Source: Vicia villosa | Lineage: Eukaryota; Streptophyta; Magnoliopsida; Fabales; Fabaceae | Direction: 5' to 3' | NCBI RefSeq assembly: GCF_029867415.1 | Contig: NW_026705313.1 | Coordinates: 620,001 to 684,000, forward strand | Length of the DNA: 64,000 nucleotides | Shown here: one piece after another, positions 12,287-23,715 of the stretch | How positions within the stretch are numbered: position 1 is the stretch's first letter | How the letters are laid out: every line of letters starts with the position of its first letter | The notes under the pieces: model-generated | Told to the model about the DNA's origin: nothing | What the model saw: the letters and a program-made list of their open reading frames with translations, nothing else | The model's database searches: none | Made by a program: the position numbers and the translations under genes

Positions 12287-15200
12287 TGTTATACCCCAAA
12301 ATTTGCCCGCATCTTTTTTCAAGAAAACTCCAATCTGAAAATTAAGAGTCTCATATAATCATGGATTTTTATTTCAACAAATATCCTGACATATGAAATA
12401 CTTAGTTTTTAATTTTTCTTGTACAGTAATTTGGCTTGCAGTTGAATTTATTCTTACGCAAACGCCAAATACTGTTTATTACTTCACACATGCTATTTAT
12501 TTATTTACAGATAAATAGTACTGACACAATTGGTACAGAGTTAAATCTTTTTGCAGGCGCAGAATCAGGAAACCCAGACTGTACTGGTAACAGTCAGTCG
12601 ACAGTCAAACTGCTGGCAGTACAATTCTCAGTGTTTTGTACCATCAATCAAATCAATCTTTCACAATTCAAAATTCCAAGATTTTTGTTCTAGAAGTCTT
12701 CTGAATATCACGCGATTAGCAGAGACTCAACACTGCACAAAAATCAGGTACGCTTAACTGTCTCCTACACAAACAGTCCCTGACTAGGGTTTTCTTGTTT
12801 TTACAGGAGAAACAAGCTTTTGAGACCTCAAATGGATTTCATGCACATCCATATATCTCAAAGTACCATCATACAAATTTTCAAACTTCAATTCACTCAG
12901 ACGCACCGTCAGCAGCTCAAACAGTCAACAGACGACCCGTTTGACCAAAAAGTCAACAGACAGTCAAAAATGAATTTTTTTCTCAAAGTCCATATTTTGT
13001 CAAAGGATTCATCATTTGATCATTGGATGATCATAATTCATCAAGGAAAGATCAAAAATCAACAAAACCCTAAGATTCAAAATTAGGGTTTTTGCCTGAA
13101 AAGTCAACTCAACTTTGACTGGTCATAACTCTCTCATCCTTCATCCAAAAAATTCAAACCAAAGCTCATTTTGAAGGAAATTCAATTATCTTTCAAATGC
13201 AATTGATCCCATGGTCATTGCATTCACCATTTGAAAAATATGACCAAAGACATTACAGGTCATTTTCAAATTCAACAGAAAGACACTTTTTTCAAAAGGA
13301 CACACAAGGAGCATCAAAAATCATTTTGACATGAGACCAAAGGCATTGGTTAGAGGACTCTTTGAGGTTTCCAAAAAGTTCAAGATCTCCTTCATATGAC
13401 AAAAATTGAGGGATTTACACCTTGTTGAAGTTGGCTAAATTTTGGGAAAATGCATGAAATCAACATTGCTCAAAAATGTATTTTTTCCAAATGGGGCCAA
13501 GTTTTCATGGTTCAAACATCATTTCCATAATATTATGGGCCTCCCACGACCAAGACAAGGCCCACACCTTTTTTTATCCATTTTTTGCTTAATTTTATCT
13601 TATTTTAAGATTAAATTAAAAGGAAAGTGAATGGATAATGGGTAGCTTACAATCCAAGCATGACTCACCCAAGGAATCTCTGATTTTCTGCAGAGAATTG
13701 AAGAGCAAGGCAAGAGCATTGAAGAGAAGAAGACTTGGTCAATAATTCAAAGGTTTTTAATATAAAAAAATCAAGAATTCCACAAAGGCAACTAGATGCT
13801 TCTTGGCTTCAATTCTAAGCACAATATAGTCTATATAAAGGCTATAACACTTCACAATCAAGGGACAGAGATCAGAACCTAAGCATAGTGTGTAACATAC
13901 TTGTAATCACTTGTTTTCTTTCAAGGAAATTTAAAATTCGAATTTTAATTTCCAGCTTGTTTCAATTCAAACTAAACACTTAAACATCATCCTCAAGTAT
14001 CATTGAACGTGTCTCAATCAATTGCAAGCTCTGAAACCTCACAAATCGAGCTACACAAGCCACAGTTTGTTCAAACTAAAATCAACTTGTATCTCATAAC
14101 ACACGCATATTTAGCAAGATGTAGACATATATTTGGATTTGGTTTGAGGTGTAGATCATTTCTGGAAACTTAATTGAAGTTTGGACACCTATACGAGGAA
14201 CCACCATTTTAGGGTTCTTACTTTCAAATTTAGGGTTTTATGATCCATGCAAAATTACAAGTTCTAAATAGCACCATTAAACTCGCGTGAACAATACGAA
14301 CTTAACCATGGCATCGCGCCAAATTTATACTCATGTTTGCTTGTATTCGTTATTATCACCAGGTGTAAAAGATTGGAGTTTTTACACCACCTGCAAATGA
14401 ACGGTGTAAAAGCCCATCTGAAGGTTGAAGATGATGCGTGGCGTCCTCTGATTGGCTGGGAGGCTCGCGCGTGATTTTTTAAACTGACCTTGGATTCAGT
14501 GTTTTGCAGGTGTTCCACGTGATATGGTCCCTCATGCTTTCCACCATCTGATCCATCCATCTCCTAATCCAACACGCCAGATCATGCAGCTACATCATGT
14601 TCCCTCACATGCATACCACATCTGATTAGTATCCTTTTATTTTCTATTTTTATTTTAATTTCTTTGTTAAATTAATTAAAAATAGTTTCAAAAAACCAAA
14701 AAATACACAAAAAATATTTTTAGACTTCTAAAATAATATATTATTTTCTGAAATAAAAATATTTTATTTTTCTTCATAATTCCAATATTTTGTATAATTA
14801 ATTAGTATATATTTATATATTTGCTTTTTAATTATTCTTAACCAATCAAAAATCATAAAAAAAATTGTTCTTTATATAAAATATTGTTTATATATTATAA
14901 AATAATTTTGTACATATTTTGAATAATTTTCTCTTTGAGTTTTAATTATTTGTATAATTATTTGCATAATTATGTATTAATTAGCTTAATCAATTTCAAA
15001 TCAATTTTCAAAAATTCCAAAAAATTAGTTTTGTTTTAAAATTAATTGACAAATATTTTGAACATATTTTGAACTTAATTTTTAGGTTTAAAATTTATTT
15101 TCATCTTTTCCCTCATTTTAATTTAATTAATCATGCATTAATTATAATTAAAATCAATCATAACAAATCTAAAAATATGCCTTTTATTTTTCCTGCAATT

Positions 15201-16109
15201 TAAAATTCCTAGATAAATGTATAGGATGTCAAATTCATGTAAATAGGCTAGTTTACATTTCCTGCACAATCGATGTAATAGTGTAGATTTACTTTCCGCA
15301 CTTTACATTTCCGCATTTTAATTTCCAGCAAATATAAACTGCGTGTATGTCAAAGATAAAATCGAACCGTCAGATCACTAACTTCAAAGATAAAATATCT
15401 GAATACAAACACAATCACACTTGCACCTCTTAAGGTAATCCCTTCTCATTCTTTTCAAAATCAAAGTCAAAATTCTACTGTTTCGAGTACAAAATCGAAC
15501 CTTTTGTTTGTATCCGGTGAAAGGATAGATTTTTAAAGGAAATAAGGATAAAGACCTTACAACTCAGGGTAGACCTCCTAGTTTGCTTGCTCAAATCAAA
15601 ACAAACAAAATTCTCATACACTGTTGTTTTTCAAAACAAAACTTTCCAAAAAGACAATACTTTGTATACATCCAAACACGGATCATTACAAAGTTAACGT
15701 TCTTTTCAAAACATCTTTCGAAAGATAAACAAGCATTTTGTATACATCCGCACAAGGATCATTACAAAATTCAATTTACAAAGGTATTTGAAACCACATA
15801 TGAGCATTCTAAAGCAATTGAAAAATGATCTAAAAACAAGTGAGCTAAGCAAACTTAAGAGCCCATGGATAACCATGGATACAAAGGGTGCTAACACCTT
15901 CCCTTTGTATAACCTACCCCCTTACCCAGAATTTCTTAAAGGTCTTTTTTCTGTTTCTTTTATAAACTTTTCCTTAATTGGATAAAATAAAAGGTCGGTG
16001 GCGACTCTGTGAATTTTCAAAAAATGCGAAAGCATAAGCGATAAAAAAGAGTCAGTTCACGTATCTCTACAGCTCAGAGGTATGGCCCGAAAAAAAACGG
16101 AGGTCCACA
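12287..16109 (+). mobile_element. Solo LTR of an Ogre-type Ty3/gypsy element
   Basis: It starts TGTTATACCCCAAAATTTGC, the usual opening of Ogre LTRs, and ends GAGGTCCACA. The 3.8-kb length fits Ogre. It is flanked by the perfect 5-bp target-site duplication CCATC (12282-12286 and 16110-16114). Near the 3' end lies TCGGTGGCGACTCTGTGA, a phrase common in Ogre copies. The middle (about 14640-15140) is very AT-rich. No internal region follows, so the element was reduced to one LTR by LTR-LTR recombination. It interrupts an older minus-strand copia LTR. Confidence 0.85.
13830..13841 (+). promoter_or_regulatory. TATA box of the Ogre LTR
   Basis: TCTATATAAAGG lies in the middle of the LTR, upstream of a stretch resembling an LTR transcription start. 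Assigned by wording and position only. Confidence 0.5.
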
Positions 16110-16648
16110 CCATCCCACAAACTGGGTGGTTCATCGACCAACACAACCCTTATAATTTTACATGGTGGCTGGCTTGGCTTTTTAGGTTACAATGCTTCTA
16201 TTTATAACCTAGTACCCAACTAGTTTTGGGCTTCTAATCACAGCAAATATGCTGTTACAAATCTCCAAAAGTTTCTCCTACAAAATAATCTTTAGTCAAA
16301 TCTTCCTAATTAATCTCCAAAATTAGAAAGTCTTCTATCAAACATATTTTGATTTGATTCTTCTTGTGCCACATATGATTGCATCGGTTAGTAATATTCT
16401 GCAGCTGTCAATTACTTGAGTCTGAAGTAACTGAAAGATAAGCCCTAACACGATATCGAATGGAACATGTTTCGACATCTGCTTTGACATGTTGCTCCCA
16501 TATGTTGAAATACTTCAACACAACATGTTCTTCTATCAAGTAGATCTTCAACCTGTTTTTTTCTTACAATTATAATTCCCACTCAACTAATTATTGCTAT
16601 ATTAGTTTTACCAAACATAATGCCAATTCAGATAATCGAGAACTAACA

Positions 16649-19012
16649 TCATCAATTCAATTGAAAGTGAAATTTCCCAATGTCTCCAATGGATTAACAC
16701 AACAAGAGATTTGGCAAAAACCTCAAGATAGATATCATCATGGAGATGTTTTTTTGCATATTATATCTCCGAAAAGAATTTTACTCCTTCAAGCAAGTAG
16801 AAAACACCATCATGCAATACCTCACCACTCTCAAGAAAGTCCGACAGTCAATTAAAAATTCCATACCTCTTCCAACATGCACATGCAACATCAAATGTAG
16901 TTGTCAACTCATTTTCACCATAAAAAGTTACCAGGAGAGTGAATATGTTACTCGATTCCTCAAAAGATTGGATGAACAATATATTGTAGTTTGATCCCAA
17001 ATTATGCTCATGCATTAGCTTCCTCACATTAACAAAGTTTTTTCCTGTTAATTCAACTAGAATGTTAACAAATCACCCCCTTGGATGAAGACAAACTCGT
17101 GGCCAACATCAACAAACCCTACCTAAAAGTTCTTCAAAATGATTATAGATCAAGACACTTTGTTAGTGGTAGAGGAAAAAGGCTTCAAAATTTTCACTTT
17201 TTGCAACAAACCTAGTCACACAATCGAGGCATGTTTTAAAAAACACAGGCTTCCCCCATATGCAAAGAAACCAAATATACCACATATTTCTGATGAAGAA
17301 ACCAATCAAGATAACTCCCAATAAATTCAATCTAAAGAAGTAATTCAACATAGTAATCAATTAGGTTTCACTCCAAAACAACATAAATAAATCCTTGATA
17401 TTCTTCAACAAGCGTCGCCTAAAAAAGCATAAAAAATTCATCATTCAATTTCCACCTCCAATCTTCCTCTAGGTAAAATTTTTAATGTCCATTATTTAGA
17501 TGCTTATAAAACCCTAATTTGATATTAGATACTAGGGCCATAAACCATGTGTGCCATTCTAGATATTTGTTCCCCCATTTAATTAAAATCAATCCTATCA
17601 ATATTCGGCTCCCCAATGGAACCACTGTTTGTGCTTCTTCATTTGGCACCATAATTTTCACCAACATTTTCTATTTAAAAAATGTTTTATATATGCTTGA
17701 ATTCACAACTAATTTATTCTGTGTCCCTAAACTTACTTCATCCATATGATGCAATTTAATATTCAATTCCTCTCATTAAATCATTTAAAACCTATATAAA
17801 TAGTCAAAATTTCACACCAATGTCATACACATCAGATCTGGCAATGGCCCTGAGTTCGTTCTTAAATATTTTTACATGGATCACAGAATCCATCATCAAA
17901 TATCTTGCATTGACACACCTTAGTAAAATAGATTAGTTGAAAGGAAAACATCTTTTAAGTATCACTTATGCCTTCCTATTCTAATCCAAACTTCCAAAAA
18001 AATTAGACTCATTACCTTTCACATATTATTCATATAATAATGAAATTACCCTTCAAATTACTTAATTTTCAATCTCCTTATACCTTATTATTCCACACCC
18101 AACCTGATTACTCTAGCATGAGTGTCTTTGGATGATTTGTTTTTCCATCCATCTTAAAAGGATGTCAAAGTACATTAAAAATTTATATACTTAGACATTA
18201 AAAATGATGTCAAAGAACTCATTTTCTATGACCTTTAGAACTAACAACTGTTCATATATAAGTATACTATTGTTTTAATCCATATTCCCTTCATAAACCA
18301 ACAAATCCAATATAATATCACCACTCCTGCCATATATCATCATCCTCGTGACTTCACCCTAGATTACCTAAACAAACCTCACATTTCCCCTATCTCAACC
18401 AACACCATTAACTCACTTATACCCACAAACACATCCATAAATTCCCAACCTATCATCCCCAACATTCCTTCCCCTCTTCTAATCAACATAACCACCACTT
18501 CCCCTACCATCCTATCACTAATACAATATCCCTAGCTTAAGAAAATCTATTAGAATCTCCAAACCTCTCACATATCTCCAAGATTACCATTGTGCCCTCA
18601 TTCAAGGTAATTTTGTCTCTCAACTATCTTATACCATATGTATCAATCTTTATCCATTATATAGTTTTAATATTTTCTGATAATTGATAAGTTACCTTAA
18701 AATCATAGATTTTGTAACTTAAAAATCTCAAATATGACTGAATCTACGTCCTATTATTTTGCTATTAATTATCCAAATTAGTAAGAAGCTGTCAAAATAG
18801 AACTTAAACCCTTAAGTGAAATTAATACATTGGATTTAACCATTATTCTCCCAACCAAAAAAGCTATTAGCTACAAATGTATATTCAAATTGAAATTTTT
18901 AGTCAATGGGACAATTGGAAGATACAACAAGGCACACCTTGTTACCAGAGAATTTAACCAATCTGAAAGAATATATTATTTCAAAACATACATCCCAATA
19001 TAAAAAAGGACT
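16649..19012 (+). pseudogene. Decayed Ty1-copia gag-pol, frameshifted throughout
   Basis: Fragments of a copia polyprotein can be read in order on the plus strand. They are: gag-like text from 16661; a zinc-knuckle remnant FCNKPSHTIEACFKKH at about 17196-17243; a protease region ILDTRAINHVCHS at about 17522 with LPNGT and FYLKNVLYM after it; an integrase piece (RSGNGPEF-like) near 17835-17858; and a reverse transcriptase start near 18780-19010 with KCIFKLK, RYNKAHLV and REFNQSE. The protease DTG reads DTR. Many stops and frame changes separate the pieces, and no LTR was matched to it. It is an old relic. Confidence 0.7.
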
Positions 19013-19638
19013 ACTGATTCATTGACATTTTGACTATGTTTTTAGTAAGTTTTGTCTACAATTCATAAGAAGTTGATCTTTGTTATTGTGCACTTTTATG
19101 TGTGTTTGTGTGCTTTATCTGCTTTTTAGGTAATAAGGAACCCGTGGGACAAAAAAGAAGTGAAAGGATCGAAGAATACATGTAAAAGAATCATCCAGTA
19201 TAAAATTCCATCAACCAATACAAGTGGGTAAACACTTCTCCAATACAAAATACTAGAGAGCAACACAATTGTATCTTCAATGCAAAATATTAGAGAGCAA
19301 CACAGTTGTATTGTGTCACTCAGCACGGGCCATGTTGGCCAACACTACCCCCTGTCAATCAACACACCTGTGTCAAGTTCAATTTTAAGTGCGGACTTTT
19401 GCGATTTTGTAAAGTTTTTATGCCTTTTTCAATTTCCAACTGTTCCAAGGCCTGGAGGAAATACTCTTTATTGACCATTATGTGATGTTAGTGTGTATTC
19501 ATGATATGAGGTCTATAAAAAGCATATAATTACTAAGAGAAATGGATATCTGATACCCTAGCTTTCTAGTGTACATTAGAATCGTATTTTTCTACAGTTT
19601 GCTTTCATTCAAATGTCGTGCTCTCAACTCCATTGGAA
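19013..19638. repeat. Probable Ty3/gypsy (Athila-like) LTR, 5' portion, interrupted by E1
   Basis: The wording around 19318-19375 (CACGGGCCATGTTGGCCAACAC, CTGTCAATCAACAC) resembles Athila/Cyclops-type LTRs of legumes. A TATA-like GTCTATAAAAAG lies near 19511. The sequence continues across the E1 insertion at 30186, because both sides carry the target-site duplication CTATT. Family assignment is tentative. Confidence 0.45.
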
Positions 19639-19643
19639 CTATT

Positions 19644-20851
19644 TGTTAGAACAAGATTTGTTCTGATCAATTATCTTAGTTTTGATGATAAAAATAATAT
19701 GAATTTTGCTTAAGATAATATGGTACTCTAATCCAATGCAATTTCCTTTTCAGGAAATATATAAAGAGTATGCATAATTCAGCGCTCAGAAGCTTTGTCT
19801 CAAGGGTTCAGCATGCAACATCAGAACATGGTCTGGCAAGACATCAGAAGATGGTCGAAGCAGAATCAGAACATGGGTCTATGGAAGCATCAGAAGAACA
19901 AGAGAACAGAAGCACTGAAGTTCTGATGGTATCACGCTCAGAAGCACTTCAAGGTCAGAAGATCAGAAGATGCTCTGCACCAAGCTGTTTGACTCTGATG
20001 ATATTCAAACGTTGTATTCACAAACATCAGATCAGAAGGAAGTACAAGTGGCAGGCTACGCTGACTGACAAAAGGAACGTTAAAAGCTACTAAAGGCTAC
20101 GTCAGTAGACACAGTGTGAACAAGGCTCGAGGTAGTTGACAAAAGCGTATAACATTAAATGCGATGCTGTACGGAACACGCAAAGCATTAAATGCACTCA
20201 ACGGTCATCTTCTCCAACGCCTATAAATATGAAGTTCTGATGAGAAGCAAGGTTAACGATTCTGCACCAAAACAACTCATATTAACTTGCTGAAACGCTG
20301 TTCAAATTCAAAGCTCAGAATCTTCATCTTCATCAAAGCTCACTACATTGCTGTTGTAATATATTAGTGAGATTAAGCTTAAACGTTAAGAGAAATATCA
20401 CAGTTTGTGATTATAGCTTTTAAGAAGCAATTGTAATACTCTTAGAATTGGTTACATTAAGTTGTAAGGAACTAGAGTGATCGTGTGGATCAGAATACTC
20501 TAGGAAGTCTTAGAGGTTATCTAAGCAGGTTGTAACTAGAGTGATCGTGTGGATCAGTATACTCTAGAAAAGTCTTAGAGGGTATCTAAGCAGTTGTTCC
20601 TGGAGTGATCAGTGTGTGATCAGAAGACTCTGGAAGACTTAGTTGCTGACTAAGTGGAAAACCATTGTAATCCGTGCGATTAGTGGATTAAATCCTCAGT
20701 TGAGGTAAATCATCTCTGCGGGGGTGGACTGGAGTAGTTTAGTTAACAACAAACCAGGATAAAAATAACTGTGCAATTTATTTTTATCTGTCAAGTTTTT
20801 AAAGCTACACTTATTCAAACCCCCCCTTTCTAAGTGTTTTTCTATCCTTCA
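19644..20851 (+). repeat. E1 5' LTR
   Basis: Starts TGTTAGAACAAGATTTG and ends TATCCTTCA. A TATA box (CTATAAATAT) lies at 20221-20230, preceded by two copies of CATTAAATGC at 20153 and 20186. From 20471 a unit of about 63 bp (CTAGAGTGATCGTG, GGATCAG, TACTCTAG, TCTAAGCAG) is repeated almost three times. The U3 part is filled with the word TCAGAAG and its complement. Confidence 0.92.
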
Positions 20852-23165
20852 CTATTGTTATTAGCATTTCCTTGTTTTTATTCCAAGTTCTAAATTTTAT
20901 CATATTTCTTGTTATTATTATTTTTGATCATGTATGTAATGTATGTATTATTTTCTTATTCGATTTCCATGTCTGAGTAGTCAATCAGGGGTTTCTAGAA
21001 ATGAGGATTGTATCATAACAATCCTCGTGTAGATTTTCAGATGATTTGTTACGAGAACATAAAAAAAATCATTTTGGTGTTTCCGATCTTAAAGTATTTA
21101 AATTCTATGTGAAAATAGGAACGAATTAGACATCACTTATACGTAGAAAGGGTCTAGTGCAATAACGGAATTGGAAACACTAAACTATTGAATTGAAGCA
21201 ACGAAAGTGTCTCAAAATTTCGACAGAGAAAATATTTTTTGTTAATGGTTACTTTAAAAATTGACTCTGAACAAATACACTATTATGACAAAAGTAGGTA
21301 GCGTATTTGATCAGAGTAAGACAACACGGGGACGAAAGTGGGTGTTGTCTATCTTTTCCATTTTTCTATGAAAGTAGATTTATTCTTGTAATAAACCGGG
21401 GTCTGCAAGAGGATTAGAGGCATGAATCAAAGTTCTAAACTCTACTTTTATTGATTATGTTATTTACAAATGTGAAAATCAGTCATTAACTCTATCTCGA
21501 TCATTTTAGCTACACAAAGATAAAATATAAATCGGTAGTCAGTCACTTGTTTCTATGGTATGTTACTTTTTATACTACTCAAAGTTTCCACTATTTAATA
21601 TGAAAATGAGATAGCAACTATTAGAAAGTACATGTCTAAAGATTGAACATTTCAACTCTATCACACTCTTAGGGAGGAGAATATGTTTGTTGCCTATTTA
21701 TCGAAACTTAGAATAATGTCTACTTGTGATATGATGATTGTTCTTGATCTTCCCACCGATCTACGATTATTGTTTACGACGGTTAACATGGGGGTTTCTT
21801 ATCAGCATGACCAATAATTTTTATTTTTTATTTCTAAATTTTTTCTCATGTGACCAAAAAAAATTAATATTAAATGAGTTCAATTAAGGGTGTGTTTGTT
21901 TTAAGGTTTTTAATTATATTCCTTAGAATGTGCAGTGTTATATTTGCAAATAACCTTGCCTAGGGCGAAACTTGGGACTGTCCTAGGAAAAAGCGACGAC
22001 ATGAGGTTGCCCAAAGGGAGGTATTGCCTCACCCTTAAATTTTCCTCGCTTATGGGGAGAATAAACGTGGGATAAGACTTGTCTTGGATAAAGAGAAAGT
22101 CATAGTCATTACTGATCCACACCCCCTTAGGAATAGAGATTAATTGTCCACCTTTTGACTAGGTGGGAGGAGACCTCTTCCAAGAAAACCCTAGGTATTA
22201 GGAACTCCTATAACTACACTATTCCTCAAGGGGATAAGGGAGATTCTCAAGTCATACACATTTACTACTACTCAGAGAGCATTTTTCTCATAGTAGCCTT
22301 AACACCGCCAATCTAATTGCCCACATGCACCCTAGCAACGCCGGCCACAAGCAGAGCCTTTAACCTCACGTGAGTTGGTTCCTTAAATAACATAAAAACT
22401 AACATATAAGAATACTCACCGTCGTGAGCTAGCCATCACCCAAAAACTTGTAATATACCTACTTGGGCCTTTGAGTCTCCCTGCCCTTGTAGGGGGAGCA
22501 CACATACACCTATACTTTTAAAATGGTACAATGGCGCCAATCGTAGGGCCCGATAAAATTAAATTATGCCACACCTTCCACTCAGACCCTATCAACCCCA
22601 TTTTTTCTCTCTGGAGATGAATGATAGGGTCCTACACCACACATTAAGCACCATTTATTGAGGTATCTCCGAGAGGGGCCTTTCCAGGGCCGCTCGACGA
22701 AGATACACGAGGCAGGTGTTCGTCGGGAATGTCATATCATCCTGTTTTTCTGAGAAGACTAGAGGAACGACCCAAGTCTATGTATTTTTCTCTAAAGACG
22801 ATGCCTTGGGCATCAACCCTCATGACAATGATCCCTTGGTCATTATCGTCTAGCATGGCAACTGGGATATCATGCACGTCCTGATAGGCATAGGCAGATT
22901 ATCCTTTGTCATATTATGTCTAAAAAGGGGGAGAGAATATCATCTTCTGATTTTGCTACTGTAAAAAGAAACAAAGGATTTTGTAGCAGACTGAAGATGT
23001 TATGATGTGGTTCAAGTCCTGAAGAACAAAAGTTATTAAATAAAGTCCAATTCTGAGAATGCAAAATTCTGTTCTTCCTTGTTGTCTTGAAATTTGAAGT
23101 ATTTATGTTTTGCTGCATTTTTAATGAATGTTTAGTTTTAGACAAAATATGCCTAAGGGGGAGAT
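20852..23165 (+). repeat. Duplicated copy of the E1 3' flank, placed inside E1
   Basis: Almost base-for-base equal to 30186-32499, with three differences noted. It includes the 271-bp E2 tail (here 22895-23165) with its GGGGGAGA polypurine tracts. It occupies the place of PBS and gag. It contains no gene; the frames of 60-122 codons seen in it are identical in both copies and lack domains. Confidence 0.9.
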
Positions 23166-23715
23166 TGTTAGTGCTTTTATTGGCTGATTGGCATCTATGT
23201 TTGGCTAAAACATAATAGCAGTAAAACATAATACAATGTGTAATCTTGCAATTATAAAAAGAACAAAACAGGTACAAGCAAGATGTTATATGGAAGTCAT
23301 GACATCAACTCATGAAATCGTGCCTGCAGAACTGGAAGGAAGATTCAGTTTGTTACTCAACAGATACAGGATACTTGTGGAATATTTTGTAATCCTATAT
23401 GGCGCAAATTTAAAGGTCAAAAGAATATTGAAGAATCAGATCAGAAGATTGAAGATTCAGGAAGAATTAGATCAGAAGATTGAAGATTCAGCAGTTTCTA
23501 ATTTAGGAGATAAATTAGGAAACTCATGATTAAAAAGACCTTGATTGTAGCAGAAGATTTCTGCAGGTTTGTAACAACAATGAGTGCTGCGATTTGTAAG
23601 CCCAAGTCCAATTGGGAATAGGTTATAAATATAAACCTTTGTAACCTAGTTTAATTGAGCTAGCCGAGTATTGGCAAGATGTAGGTTTTAGGGTTAGCCG
23701 TGTAGGTGAACCACC
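23166..23715 (+). repeat. Duplicated first 550 bp of the E2 LTR, fused to E1 pol
   Basis: Equal to 32500-33049, the start of the E2 5' LTR. At 23715 it stops abruptly and E1 pol begins with the codons for LDSGC. The junction shares CCACC, one mismatch and GGA with the continuing E2 sequence at 33045-33053. That is a few bases of microhomology. Confidence 0.88.

Larger units (their letters stand above)
11726..16648 (-). mobile_element. Diverged copia-type LTR (E2 family), minus strand, split by an Ogre LTR
   Basis: The reverse complement aligns by eye with the LTR at 32500-33720. Shared stretches include CTAACA at 16643-16648 (its first bases inverted), CCACAAACTGGGTGGTTCA near 16115, AAAAGCTTCCTCCAAGAACA near 12220, CCCAATGACCCTTCTACCTAGG near 11968 and GACATCTGATCTGAC near 11757. 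It ends with TGACAG at 11726. Without the Ogre insertion the LTR is about 1.1 kb. No partner LTR or internal region was found in the window, so it is a truncated element or near-solo LTR. Confidence 0.75.

Noticed and set aside
16649..19012. An intact copia element between the Ogre LTR and E1
   Set aside because: Only frameshifted pieces are readable, the protease motif is mutated and no LTR pair was found.
19770..20093. Frame of 107 codons in the E1 LTR, repeated at 29104-29427
   Set aside because: It lies in U3 upstream of the LTR TATA box, has no domain, and its identity between copies simply reflects the duplicated LTR.
22909..23277. Minus-strand frame of 122 codons, repeated at 32243-32611 and, changed, at 38168-38560
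   Set aside because: It spans the E2 tail, polypurine tract and LTR start in antisense. Its recurrence comes from the repeat itself, with no domain or codon-level conservation visible.
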